Shown: positions 1 to 5,665, counted from the first letter of the stretch. The stretch: DNA of 7,374 bases from Syntrophothermus sp. UBA1445 (GCA_002329495.1 DCTH01000056.1:1-7374), one strand, 5' to 3'. Numbers and translations are program-made. Notes: generated from the sequence alone by a model not told the origin.

Positions 1-741
1 ACCAATGCAGCGGTAGCTATCCTGGGGGCACTTTATGCCAGGACGGTGCATGGATACGGGCAGAATATTGACATCTCCATGATGGACTCCCTTATCGAAG
101 TCAATGAGAATTACCTTCCCTGGTACAACCTGTCTCAAGCCGTGGGGGATCCGATAGATTTCCCGCCACTCGGGCGTTATTATGACAACTATGCTCCTTT
201 TGGGGTCTATCAGGGCAAGGACGGAAGGATCAATATTGCCTGTTTAGAGGAACAGCGGTGGCGACCGCTGGTGGCGGCTATGGGTGAGGAATGGGCCTGG
301 CTGATTGATGACCCCCGGTGTAAGGACGTCAACACCAGGTGCATGAATGCAACCTGGCTCAATCAGGTTATTGATGATTGGGTTATGTCCCTGGATTCAG
401 TTTACGAGGTAGAGAGACGCCTGACCGAGGCCGGGGTAGCATGCCAGAGAGTCCTTACCGTCCCGGAGTTATCTGATACCGATCCCCAGGTAAAGGCCCG
501 GGAAATGATCGTTGAGGTGGAACAGCCCTTTATAGGAAAGATGAAGATGATAGGCAGTGCGATAAAGATGTCGGAAACCCCGTCCATAGTACGGGGATAT
601 GGACCTTTGCTGGGTGAACACACCAGTGAGGTACTGGCTGATTTACTGGGTTACAGCGAGGAACGCATCCAGGAGCTATATGACAATAACGTTGTTTATC
701 ATGAACCCGCGGTAGACCGAATGAAAAGGAAAGAAAAATAA
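1..741 (+). CDS. Family III CoA-transferase (CaiB/BaiF type), C-terminal part, 5' end outside window
   Basis: The reading frame is open from base 1 and ends at TAA 739-741, giving 246 residues of a family that is usually about 400 long. The first visible residues (TNAAVAILGALYART, then GYGQNIDISMMDS) match the conserved segment of CaiB/BaiF enzymes written as ALYARxxTGxGQxIDxSLLDS, so an internal GTG at 46 is not the start. The C-terminal tail RGYGPLLGEHTSEVLADLLGYSEERI is also typical (GEHTxEVLxxLLGY). Family members move CoA between carboxylic acids through an aspartyl-CoA anhydride intermediate in a cytoplasmic, interlocked dimer. The catalytic Asp normally lies just before the first visible residue, so it cannot be checked here. 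The substrate cannot be told from this part. The 3' end converges on the flippase gene with 23 bp between them and no hairpin terminator that I can see. Identification is firm at family level only. Confidence 0.93.
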   Translation, partial: TNAAVAILGALYARTVHGYGQNIDISMMDSLIEVNENYLPWYNLSQAVGDPIDFPPLGRYYDNYAPFGVYQGKDGRINIACLEEQRWRPLVAAMGEEWAWLIDDPRCKDVNTRCMNATWLNQVIDDWVMSLDSVYEVERRLTEAGVACQRVLTVPELSDTDPQVKAREMIVEVEQPFIGKMKMIGSAIKMSETPSIVRGYGPLLGEHTSEVLADLLGYSEERIQELYDNNVVYHEPAVDRMKRKEK

Positions 742-764
742 CCTTTTCCAGAGCCAAGAAACAT

Positions 765-2291
765 TCAAAAGCCAAGAACCCGGCGGATTTCACCCCAGGT
801 GATTCCCTGGTTGAAGACCAGAATAATCAGGTAAATCAGCATACCGGCGGCCAGTACTTCCAGGTATTCAATGAAATTGGCACCCTTTGATGGCGCTAAC
901 AGAACGAAGCACAGTAACATCCCCAGGGCGGCCTCCAAAGGTTGGTAGCATAAACGATTCAGATCAATCACCATCCCGGTTTGGCGTACAATGGCGGTAA
1001 TATTAAGGACGGCCGCGACGACGTAGCCGGCGCAGAAAGCCCAGGCGCTGCCGATAAGTCCCCAGGCGGACAATCCGGTCAACCAATAGAGCAAGGGGAT
1101 GCGAATCCCGGCGGCCAAAATGGAATGGGCTACTGGCAGTTGGGGTTTACCCAGTCCCTGCAAAACTGCGGTCGTGGTCTGTTGAATATAGGAGAAGATG
1201 CCTCCGATTGCTAATATACGCAGGACCGGGGCGATGTTTGCGCTATTAAAAAGAGCAGTCAGAGGCTCAGCAAAGTAAAACATGGTCACCAGGCAGGGCA
1301 GGCCAGAGATGATGGTGACCCGAACTGCCTCGGCACTGCTGGCCCTGACGATGCGAAAGGAACCTTTGGCGGTTGCTTCGGCCACTGCCGGGACCAGGGA
1401 GGTGGCCAGGGCAAAAGTAAAGACGCTGGGAAAACTGAGCAGGGTAAAGCCGGCCCCACCCAGTTGCCCGAACAGAGTTGTAGCCTGACGGGCGGTGAAG
1501 CCGGCGGCCTGCAGACGACCGGGAATGAGGATCGCATCCAGGGCGGACAGGCCGGTCGACAGTACACGTCCAAATGTTACCGGTGCCGCCAATTGCCATA
1601 TACGGGCAAGGATGCGACGTTTCGAGGAGATTCTCTCTTCCTGGTTACCATGCCGGGGAAGCCTGCTTAAACGGTATTGAAACGCTATGGTGAGCAAGCC
1701 CACCACTTCTCCTGCCACCATTCCGAAGGCCAGTCCCATGGCCGCGAAAGCAATTCCACGCGGCAGAAAATACAGGGCAGCTGAAAACCCCAGGCAGACC
1801 CGCACAATCTGTTCCAGTGTCTGGCTGAGTGCGGTGGGGATCATATTCTGCAGGCCCTGGAAATAACCGCGGTAAGCGGAGGATACGGAAACGATAAAGA
1901 TGGCCGGGGTACACATTATCAACACCGGTATCACTCGTGGATCGGCAATGATCCTCCCGGCCATACGAACAGCGAAAACATACAGGATTATGGACACCAG
2001 GGCCCCCGACACACAGAGGATGCCGAAAGCCAAACGGAAGATGGCCCGGGCCTGCCGGTAATTGCCGAGACTCACTTCTTCAGAGACCAATTTGGACACC
2101 GCCAGGGGAATACCGGCCGTTGTAAGAACCAATGCCATCATATAGATTGGGAATACCTGGGCAAAAAGACCATACGCTTCGCCGCCAACATGGACCATGA
2201 TCAGATACTGATAGGCAAAGCCCAGAATGCGGTTTATCAGATTAGCCCCAAAGAGAATCGCAGCGCCGTAAACAAAGGTGCGCTTGACCAT
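765..2291 (-). CDS. SpoVB-like polysaccharide/lipid flippase (MATE/MOP superfamily)
   Basis: The protein is 508 residues with about 14 hydrophobic segments, close to the length of Bacillus subtilis SpoVB. Recognisable blocks are YRGYFQGLQNMIPTALSQ (about 140-157) followed by EQIVRV (160-165), TSLVPAVAEA (297-306) near the middle, and a charged cytoplasmic-type loop at about 207-230. Members of this MOP-superfamily group flip lipid-linked sugars or peptidoglycan precursors across the membrane, and SpoVB acts in spore cortex formation. The ATG at 2291 is preferred because AGGGG (2303-2299) lies 7 nt upstream. An in-frame ATG at 2351 would add 20 residues (MYQKGRAYIVLIIEKYRGYH) not typical of the family and would sit inside the likely promoter. 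The gene is transcribed away from thiolase 1 and appears unrelated to the CoA genes. It could also be a non-sporulation exopolysaccharide exporter; spoVB itself is plausible but paralogues are common in Clostridia. Confidence 0.9.
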   Translation of the reverse strand: MVKRTFVYGAAILFGANLINRILGFAYQYLIMVHVGGEAYGLFAQVFPIYMMALVLTTAGIPLAVSKLVSEEVSLGNYRQARAIFRLAFGILCVSGALVSIILYVFAVRMAGRIIADPRVIPVLIMCTPAIFIVSVSSAYRGYFQGLQNMIPTALSQTLEQIVRVCLGFSAALYFLPRGIAFAAMGLAFGMVAGEVVGLLTIAFQYRLSRLPRHGNQEERISSKRRILARIWQLAAPVTFGRVLSTGLSALDAILIPGRLQAAGFTARQATTLFGQLGGAGFTLLSFPSVFTFALATSLVPAVAEATAKGSFRIVRASSAEAVRVTIISGLPCLVTMFYFAEPLTALFNSANIAPVLRILAIGGIFSYIQQTTTAVLQGLGKPQLPVAHSILAAGIRIPLLYWLTGLSAWGLIGSAWAFCAGYVVAAVLNITAIVRQTGMVIDLNRLCYQPLEAALGMLLCFVLLAPSKGANFIEYLEVLAAGMLIYLIILVFNQGITWGEIRRVLGF

Positions 2292-2298
2292 GTGGTAT

Positions 2299-2353
2299 CC
2301 CCTGTATTTCTCGATTATAAGAACAATGTATGCTCGTCCTTTCTGGTACATGC
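2299..2353 (-). promoter_or_regulatory. Candidate sporulation (SigE-like) promoter and RBS for the flippase
   Basis: Reading the minus strand, GCATGTA (2353-2347), a 14 nt gap, then CATACATT (2332-2325) resembles a SigE -35/-10 pair (consensus -10 CATACAnT). Transcription would begin about 26 nt before the ATG at 2291. The RBS AGGGG follows at 2303-2299. A TATAAT (2319-2314) lies in the same region and could serve a vegetative promoter, but the sequence 17 nt upstream of it (AAAGGA) is not a -35. A SigE promoter fits a SpoVB role; this is pattern matching only. Confidence 0.35.
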
Positions 2354-2425
2354 TGCTATTAGGAGTCGCATGAACTGACTATTGACCCATCATAATCGTC
2401 CTTTAACCCCAATCCGGATAAACCC

Positions 2426-2455
2426 TTGCTAAACCATTTCTGCATTTATTTTTAT
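2426..2455 (+). promoter_or_regulatory. Weak candidate promoter for thiolase 1
   Basis: TTGCTA (2426-2431) is followed after 17-18 nt by an AT-rich box (TTTTTAT, 2449-2455). The -35 is fair and the -10 poor. If used, the leader would be about 145 nt long. The surrounding 2352-2604 region otherwise holds only short leader elements. Confidence 0.2.
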
Positions 2456-2544
2456 GAACCAAATTACATTTACCACAGCAGTTTTAATTTACAGATAGAG
2501 GAGTTTATTACCATGTAGGAGAAATATAGAGGAGATTGGTTTCA

Positions 2545-2598
2545 GTGCTTGGACACGAAAGTTACACAAGCGATTTCAATTTACAAAAGAGGAGGTAG
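2545..2598 (+). other. Possible 17-codon leader ORF in front of thiolase 1
   Basis: A GTG at 2545 with GAGGAG about 10 nt upstream (2529-2534) opens a frame reading VLGHESYTSDFNLQKRR. It stops at TAG 2596-2598, inside the thiolase ribosome binding region and 6 nt before the thiolase ATG. Upstream, another SD-like GAGGAG is followed by ATG directly joined to TAG (2514-2519). Either could affect translation of thiolase 1 by coupling, or could be chance in a purine-rich leader. Confidence 0.15.
2590..2596 (+). promoter_or_regulatory. Strong ribosome binding site of thiolase 1
   Basis: AGGAGGT lies 8 nt before the ATG at 2605, a near-perfect Shine-Dalgarno sequence. It fixes the start and suggests high expression. 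Confidence 0.85.
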
Positions 2599-2604
2599 GA
2601 CTTA

Positions 2605-3780
2605 ATGAAAGAATGTGTATTGGTTGATGGAATGCGGTCCGCTAATGGCAGGGCGCACAAGGACAAAGGGTGGTTTCGTAACCGGACACCGGACGAACTC
2701 CTGACCGCGTGTTATGATGCCCTCTTTGCCCGGAATCCGCAGGTTAAACCCGAAATGGTGGAAGCAGTTTACATCGGTACCGCCAACCAGGTCGGTGTTA
2801 CTATGGATTTGGGACGTCTGGGGTGGCTCGCGGGGGGCTATCCCGAGAGTGTGGCTGCCAACACCATTTGCCAGCAATGTCCGTCCGGAATGTCGGCGGT
2901 TGAGCATGCTGCCAGAGCTATCATGTGCGGAGAGGGCGATATCTACATTGCCGGTGGCGTGGAAGATATGCTGAAAGTTCCTATGGGTATGGGTGCAGCT
3001 TATCCCAAGAGAGTAGCTGAGGAAAGATACAACCTTCAGGACCTTATGATGGGCATGACGGCCGAGAAGGTTGCCGCAATGTGGAATATTTCCCGAGAAG
3101 ATATGGAAACCATGGCTTACTGGAGCAACAAGAAAGCGGCTGCTGCCAGAGACGCAGGCAAATTCAAGAACGAAATCGTTCCTATTGAAGGGCATGATGA
3201 GGCCGGCAATCCTTTCATGGTTGAACATGACCAGTGGATCAGAGACGACATCAGTTTTGAAGGCATGGCCGGTATGAAGACCCCGTTCAAACCGGATGGA
3301 GTCATCACCGCTGCCATGTCATCACCTTTAACCACTGGTGCCTGTGCCATGATCCTGATGAGCCGCGAAAAGGCTGACGAGCTGGGATGCTCCTATACCA
3401 TTAAATACAAAGCCGGTGCTATGGCTGGTAATGACCCCACTATCATGGGGGTTGGCCCGATTGCCGCTATTAAGAAACTGGTAGCTCGCGCTGGCATCAC
3501 CATCGACGATATTGATGTGCTTGAGCTCAATGAAGCGTTTGCCAGCCAGTCCCTGGCCTGTGTGAGAGATCTTGGCATCGAAACCAACGCACCCTTCAAA
3601 AAGACCAATATATGGGGCGGAGCACTGGCCCTCGGGCATCCGCTCGGCCAGTCCGGTGCCCGACTGATCATTACGCTGAACAACATCATGAAGACTGATA
3701 TGAAGGACGCAAAATACGGCGTAGCAGCACTGTGCGGCGGATTTGGGAACGGCAACGCATCACTGTGGGAAAGAGTATAG
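2605..3780 (+). CDS. Thiolase family protein (acetyl-CoA acetyltransferase-like), paralogue 1
   Basis: A complete 391-residue thiolase, the normal length for a bacterial acetoacetyl-/3-ketoacyl-CoA thiolase. Such enzymes are cytoplasmic, usually tetrameric, and cleave or form 3-ketoacyl-CoA through an acyl-cysteine. Visible catalytic residues are nucleophile Cys92 in QQCPSGMSA, Asn309 in NEAFA, His345 in GGALALGHPLGQSGAR and Cys377 in ALCGGFGNG. MTAEKVAAMWNISRED (151-166) and GKFKNEIVPIE (185-195) are also family blocks. Oddities are Pro after the nucleophile where Ala, Ser or Gly is usual, a second cysteine making C89-Q-Q-C92, and TAAMSSPLTTGA (235-246) in place of the usual TAGNxSGxNDGA. 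It is therefore a divergent subfamily and its substrate is uncertain. It has its own strong RBS and a following terminator, so it is probably monocistronic. Thiolase 2 downstream is ~78-80% identical by hand count. Confidence 0.95.
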   Translation: MKECVLVDGMRSANGRAHKDKGWFRNRTPDELLTACYDALFARNPQVKPEMVEAVYIGTANQVGVTMDLGRLGWLAGGYPESVAANTICQQCPSGMSAVEHAARAIMCGEGDIYIAGGVEDMLKVPMGMGAAYPKRVAEERYNLQDLMMGMTAEKVAAMWNISREDMETMAYWSNKKAAAARDAGKFKNEIVPIEGHDEAGNPFMVEHDQWIRDDISFEGMAGMKTPFKPDGVITAAMSSPLTTGACAMILMSREKADELGCSYTIKYKAGAMAGNDPTIMGVGPIAAIKKLVARAGITIDDIDVLELNEAFASQSLACVRDLGIETNAPFKKTNIWGGALALGHPLGQSGARLIITLNNIMKTDMKDAKYGVAALCGGFGNGNASLWERV

Positions 3781-3823
3781 TTTCATACATGGTTGAATTT
3801 CCAGTGTAATTGATAATTATCAC

Positions 3824-3867
3824 AAGAGGTTGGCCCCCAATTGGGAGGTCAACCTCTTTGCATTTTA
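3824..3867 (+). terminator. Rho-independent terminator after thiolase 1
   Basis: A 12 bp stem (3824-3835 with 3847-3858; one G-U pair), AAGAGGTTGGCC against GGTCAACCTCTT, is followed by TGCATTTTA. The U-tract is interrupted, so termination may be incomplete and some read-through into thiolase 2 is possible. Confidence 0.75.
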
Positions 3868-4049
3868 CTTCCCGGTCATCCCCACTGGAAGCCCACCTCA
3901 GCAGGTCAATTCTATTTCCTCTAGTTAACTGGTGAAATATCTTTAAATCTATAAAAAGAAAGGAAGGATTTTTAGGTGAATGAGTCGAAGAATGTCTTAA
4001 CGAAACTCCCCTAGAAGTTGAGGATCGGTTTTTGCCCCCAAATCTAAAG

Positions 4050-4098
4050 AATAGGGTCATTAATTGAGACAATTGTGAATTGTCGTACATGACCTATT
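4050..4098. promoter_or_regulatory. Nested inverted repeat, operator or RNA hairpin candidate
   Basis: The inner arms GACAATT (4068-4074) and AATTGTC (4078-4084) are perfect with a 3 nt centre. The outer arms AATAGGGTCAT (4050-4060) and ATGACCTATT (4089-4098) match over 10 bp with one extra G. The two symmetry centres nearly coincide. No T-run follows, so it is not an ordinary terminator. It may be a repressor/activator site or part of a structured leader. Confidence 0.55.
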
Positions 4099-4117
4099 CC
4101 GGGGGGATTCCGGGGGG
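4096..4117 (+). repeat. Perfect 11 bp tandem repeat with G6 runs
   Basis: ATTCCGGGGGG occurs twice in direct contact (4096-4106, 4107-4117), overlapping the right arm of the preceding dyad by three bases. The runs of six G stand out from the AT-rich surroundings. It may be a protein-binding repeat or a slippage product. Confidence 0.85.
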
Positions 4118-4159
4118 AGTTATTGAGTTAAGAGCAAGGTCTGCTGACTATTACGCCCT

Positions 4160-4184
4160 TTACATATGACCAGCCATTATGTAA
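4160..4184. promoter_or_regulatory. Spaced 7 bp inverted repeat
   Basis: TTACATA (4160-4166) and TATGTAA (4178-4184) are perfect reverse complements with an 11 nt spacer, so the half-site centres are 18 bp apart. This fits either an operator for a dimeric regulator or a small RNA hairpin in the leader. No regulator gene is visible in the window. Confidence 0.4.
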
Positions 4185-4210
4185 CTCTGATGGGTGGATT
4201 CAAGGTAAAA

Positions 4211-4243
4211 GACGTAGTGGAAAGCAGTCGAGCTTATTACGTC
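4211..4243 (+). promoter_or_regulatory. Leader hairpin just upstream of the thiolase 2 RBS
   Basis: GACGTAGT (4211-4218) pairs with ATTACGTC (4236-4243) with one G-U pair. After a 3 nt bulge, AAGC (4222-4225) pairs with GCTT (4232-4235) around the 6 nt loop AGTCGA. The stem ends 10 nt before GGAAGGG (4254-4260), the likely Shine-Dalgarno of thiolase 2. Such a position suits translational control or mRNA stabilisation; no known riboswitch class is recognised. Confidence 0.45.
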
Positions 4244-4253
4244 AAATTAGAAA

Positions 4254-4260
4254 GGAAGGG
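4254..4260 (+). promoter_or_regulatory. Ribosome binding site of thiolase 2
   Basis: GGAAGGG lies 5 nt before the ATG at 4266. It is a weaker match to the anti-SD than the AGGAGGT of thiolase 1, so the two paralogues may be translated at different rates. Confidence 0.6.
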
Positions 4261-4265
4261 TTTTA

Positions 4266-5432
4266 ATGAAAGAAGTCGTACTAGTCGATGGAGTCCGTTC
4301 GCCAAATGGTAGAGCTCATGCCGAAAAAGGTTGGTTCCGTAACCGGATGCCAGACGAACTGCTGGTAGCTTGCTATCACGCACTATTTGCCCGGAATCCG
4401 CAGGTTAAACCCGAAATGGTTGAAGCGGCTTACATCGGTACTGCCAATCAGGGCGGTGTAACCAATGACATGGGGCGTTTAGCATGGCTGGCTGCAGGCC
4501 TGCCCGAAAGTGTTGCTGCCAACAGTATCTGCCAGCAATGTCCCTCCGGTATGTCTGCTACCGAACATGCTGCCAGGGCAATCATGTGCGGTGAAGGCGA
4601 TATCTACGTGGTTGGTGGCGTAGAAGACATGGGCAAAATGCCCAAGGGAATGTATCTCCCCAAAGCTGTGGCGGATAAATATGGTGAGTGGGATCTCCAA
4701 ATGGGCCCCACCGCTGAGAAAGTTGCCGCAATGTGGAATGTCTCCGTCGAAGATATGAATCTGTTTGCTTACTGGAGCAACAAAAATGCTGCTGCAGCTA
4801 GAGATGCCGGCAAATTCAGTCACGAAATCGTTCCCATCGAAGGACATGATTTGGACGGCAAACCTTTCATGGTTGATAGTGACCAGTGGATCAGAGGTGA
4901 CATCAACCTCGAGGCTATGGCAAAAATGAAACCTGCGTTCAAACCAGATGGCGTAATCACCGCTGCTATGTCTTCACCTCTGACCTGCGGCGCTTGTGCC
5001 ATGATTTTGATGAGCCGCGAAAAAGCTGACGAGCTCGGCTGCTCCTACACCATTAAGTACGTAGGTGGCGCAATGGCCGGTAACGAACCCACCATCATGG
5101 GTGTTGGTCCGATTGCAGCTGTTCAGAAACTGTTGGCTCGTACTGGCCTCACCATAGACGACATCGATGTGGTTGAGCTCAACGAAGCTTTCGCCAGCCA
5201 ATCACTGGCCGTCATCAGAGAACTTGGACTGGGACAGAATGCACCTTTCGATAAGGTCAACCTGTGGGGCGGGGCCCTGGCTCTGGGACATCCGCTGGGT
5301 CAATCCGGTGCCAGAATTATCATTACCCTGAACAACATCATGAAGTATGAAAGACCCGATGCGAAGTTAGGTCTGGCAACACTGTGCGGCGGCTTTGGTA
5401 ACGCCAATGCTACCCTGTGGCAGAGAGTCTAA
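4266..5432 (+). CDS. Thiolase family protein (acetyl-CoA acetyltransferase-like), paralogue 2
   Basis: A complete 388-residue thiolase with catalytic Cys92 (QQCPSGMSA), Asn306 (NEAFA), His342 (GHPLGQSGAR) and Cys374 (TLCGGFGNA). It should catalyse reversible thiolytic cleavage or Claisen condensation of acyl-CoAs in the cytoplasm. It shares with paralogue 1 the CxxC-Pro nucleophile region (Cys89, Cys92, Pro93) and the replacement TAAMSSPLTCGA at 232-243, so these are subfamily traits and not sequencing errors. The clearest differences lie at residues 122-150 (three fewer residues, different charge pattern), part of the loop domain that shapes the acyl pocket in this fold. The two copies may thus accept different acyl chains or work in opposite directions. 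It has its own long leader and terminator, so is probably transcribed separately from paralogue 1, though leaky read-through is possible. Substrate unknown. Confidence 0.95.
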   Translation: MKEVVLVDGVRSPNGRAHAEKGWFRNRMPDELLVACYHALFARNPQVKPEMVEAAYIGTANQGGVTNDMGRLAWLAAGLPESVAANSICQQCPSGMSATEHAARAIMCGEGDIYVVGGVEDMGKMPKGMYLPKAVADKYGEWDLQMGPTAEKVAAMWNVSVEDMNLFAYWSNKNAAAARDAGKFSHEIVPIEGHDLDGKPFMVDSDQWIRGDINLEAMAKMKPAFKPDGVITAAMSSPLTCGACAMILMSREKADELGCSYTIKYVGGAMAGNEPTIMGVGPIAAVQKLLARTGLTIDDIDVVELNEAFASQSLAVIRELGLGQNAPFDKVNLWGGALALGHPLGQSGARIIITLNNIMKYERPDAKLGLATLCGGFGNANATLWQRV

Positions 5433-5461
5433 AGTAACAGACATTCAAGTCAAACATCAAG

Positions 5462-5498
5462 GAGGCTGGCCCTTACAATAGGGTCAGCTTCTTTCATA
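5462..5498 (+). terminator. Rho-independent terminator after thiolase 2
   Basis: An 11 bp stem pairs GAGGCTGGCCC (5462-5472) with GGGTCAGCTTC (5481-5491), with two G-U pairs and an 8 nt loop, followed by TTTCATAT. The U-tract is short. It resembles the thiolase 1 terminator in sequence. Confidence 0.7.
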
Positions 5499-5536
5499 TC
5501 CTTGATCCATAATAATATTGACCCCGATTGACAGAA

Positions 5537-5557
5537 ATTCACTTTAAATGAGTGAAT
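5537..5557. promoter_or_regulatory. Inverted repeat upstream of the NPD-family gene
   Basis: ATTCACT (5537-5543) and AGTGAAT (5551-5557) are perfect reverse complements with a 7 nt A/T-rich spacer. The 21 bp total is a common size for an operator of a dimeric helix-turn-helix regulator. A TTGACA (5529-5534) lies directly before it but has no good -10 at the proper distance. Confidence 0.4.
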
Positions 5558-5597
5558 AATTAATAAATTCGGAAAAGGGTTGATTATTGTATTTGGC

Positions 5598-5648
5598 GAA
5601 TCATTCAAGTAGGTGATTCAACTCAAAATTGATGAACCATGTTACAAT
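5598..5648 (+). promoter_or_regulatory. Extended -10 promoter candidate with overlapping dyad
   Basis: TGTTACAAT (5640-5648) fits an extended -10 (TGnTAnAAT); no good -35 is seen 17 nt upstream. The start of transcription would fall near 5655, about 27 nt before the GTG at 5682. An inverted repeat GAATCA (5598-5603) / TGATTC (5614-5619) with a 10 nt spacer lies just upstream, where an activator or repressor could act. Confidence 0.35.
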
Positions 5649-5665
5649 AATTCTATAACCAACTT

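Larger units (their letters stand above)
3868..4265 (+). other. Long intergenic/leader region of thiolase 2 without a convincing gene
   Basis: About 400 bp lies between the thiolase 1 terminator and the thiolase 2 start. I see no protein gene; an antisense frame crossing into thiolase 1 has no recognisable content. A GTG at 3976, preceded by AAGGAAGGA, opens a 12-codon frame (VNESKNVLTKLP, stop 4012-4014) that may be a leader peptide or chance. A weak promoter-like pair is TTAACT (3925-3930) and TATAAA (3950-3955) with a long 19 nt spacer. The region carries four structured elements listed separately: a nested dyad (4050-4098), a G-rich tandem repeat (4096-4117), a spaced inverted repeat (4160-4184) and a hairpin next to the RBS (4211-4243). 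Confidence 0.6.
2605..5498 (+). repeat. Tandem duplication of a thiolase gene with its terminator
   Basis: Two thiolase genes (2605-3780 and 4266-5432) lie head to tail and align almost end to end with one net 3-residue length difference. Their terminator hairpins (3824-3858 and 5462-5491) also resemble each other. Silent-site divergence is considerable, so the duplication is not recent, yet a 35 bp block is identical (2725-2759 and 4386-4420). The upstream leaders do not obviously match. Confidence 0.8.

Noticed and set aside
46..48. GTG as the start of the family III CoA-transferase, and similarly GTG 7355 for the Cat1/AbfT-type gene.
   Set aside because: In both cases conserved family sequence continues in frame to the window edge, so both genes are cut by the window and these codons are internal.
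742..779. A possible bidirectional terminator between the family III CoA-transferase and the flippase; a 9 bp direct repeat AGCCAAGAA (752-760 and 770-778) is present.
   Set aside because: I find no stable hairpin or T-run there. The direct repeat is short and partly in coding sequence.
2602..3228. A 208-residue antisense frame within thiolase 1, with similar antisense frames in thiolase 2 and the NPD gene.
   Set aside because: The sense-strand genes are conserved families with strong starts; the antisense frames follow from codon composition, and the resemblance between the two thiolase shadows only reflects the gene duplication.
3686..4090. A 134-residue open frame on the minus strand across the end of thiolase 1 and the intergenic region.
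   Set aside because: It overlaps the conserved thiolase C-terminus antisense, crosses the terminator hairpin, has no recognisable domain and no convincing RBS.
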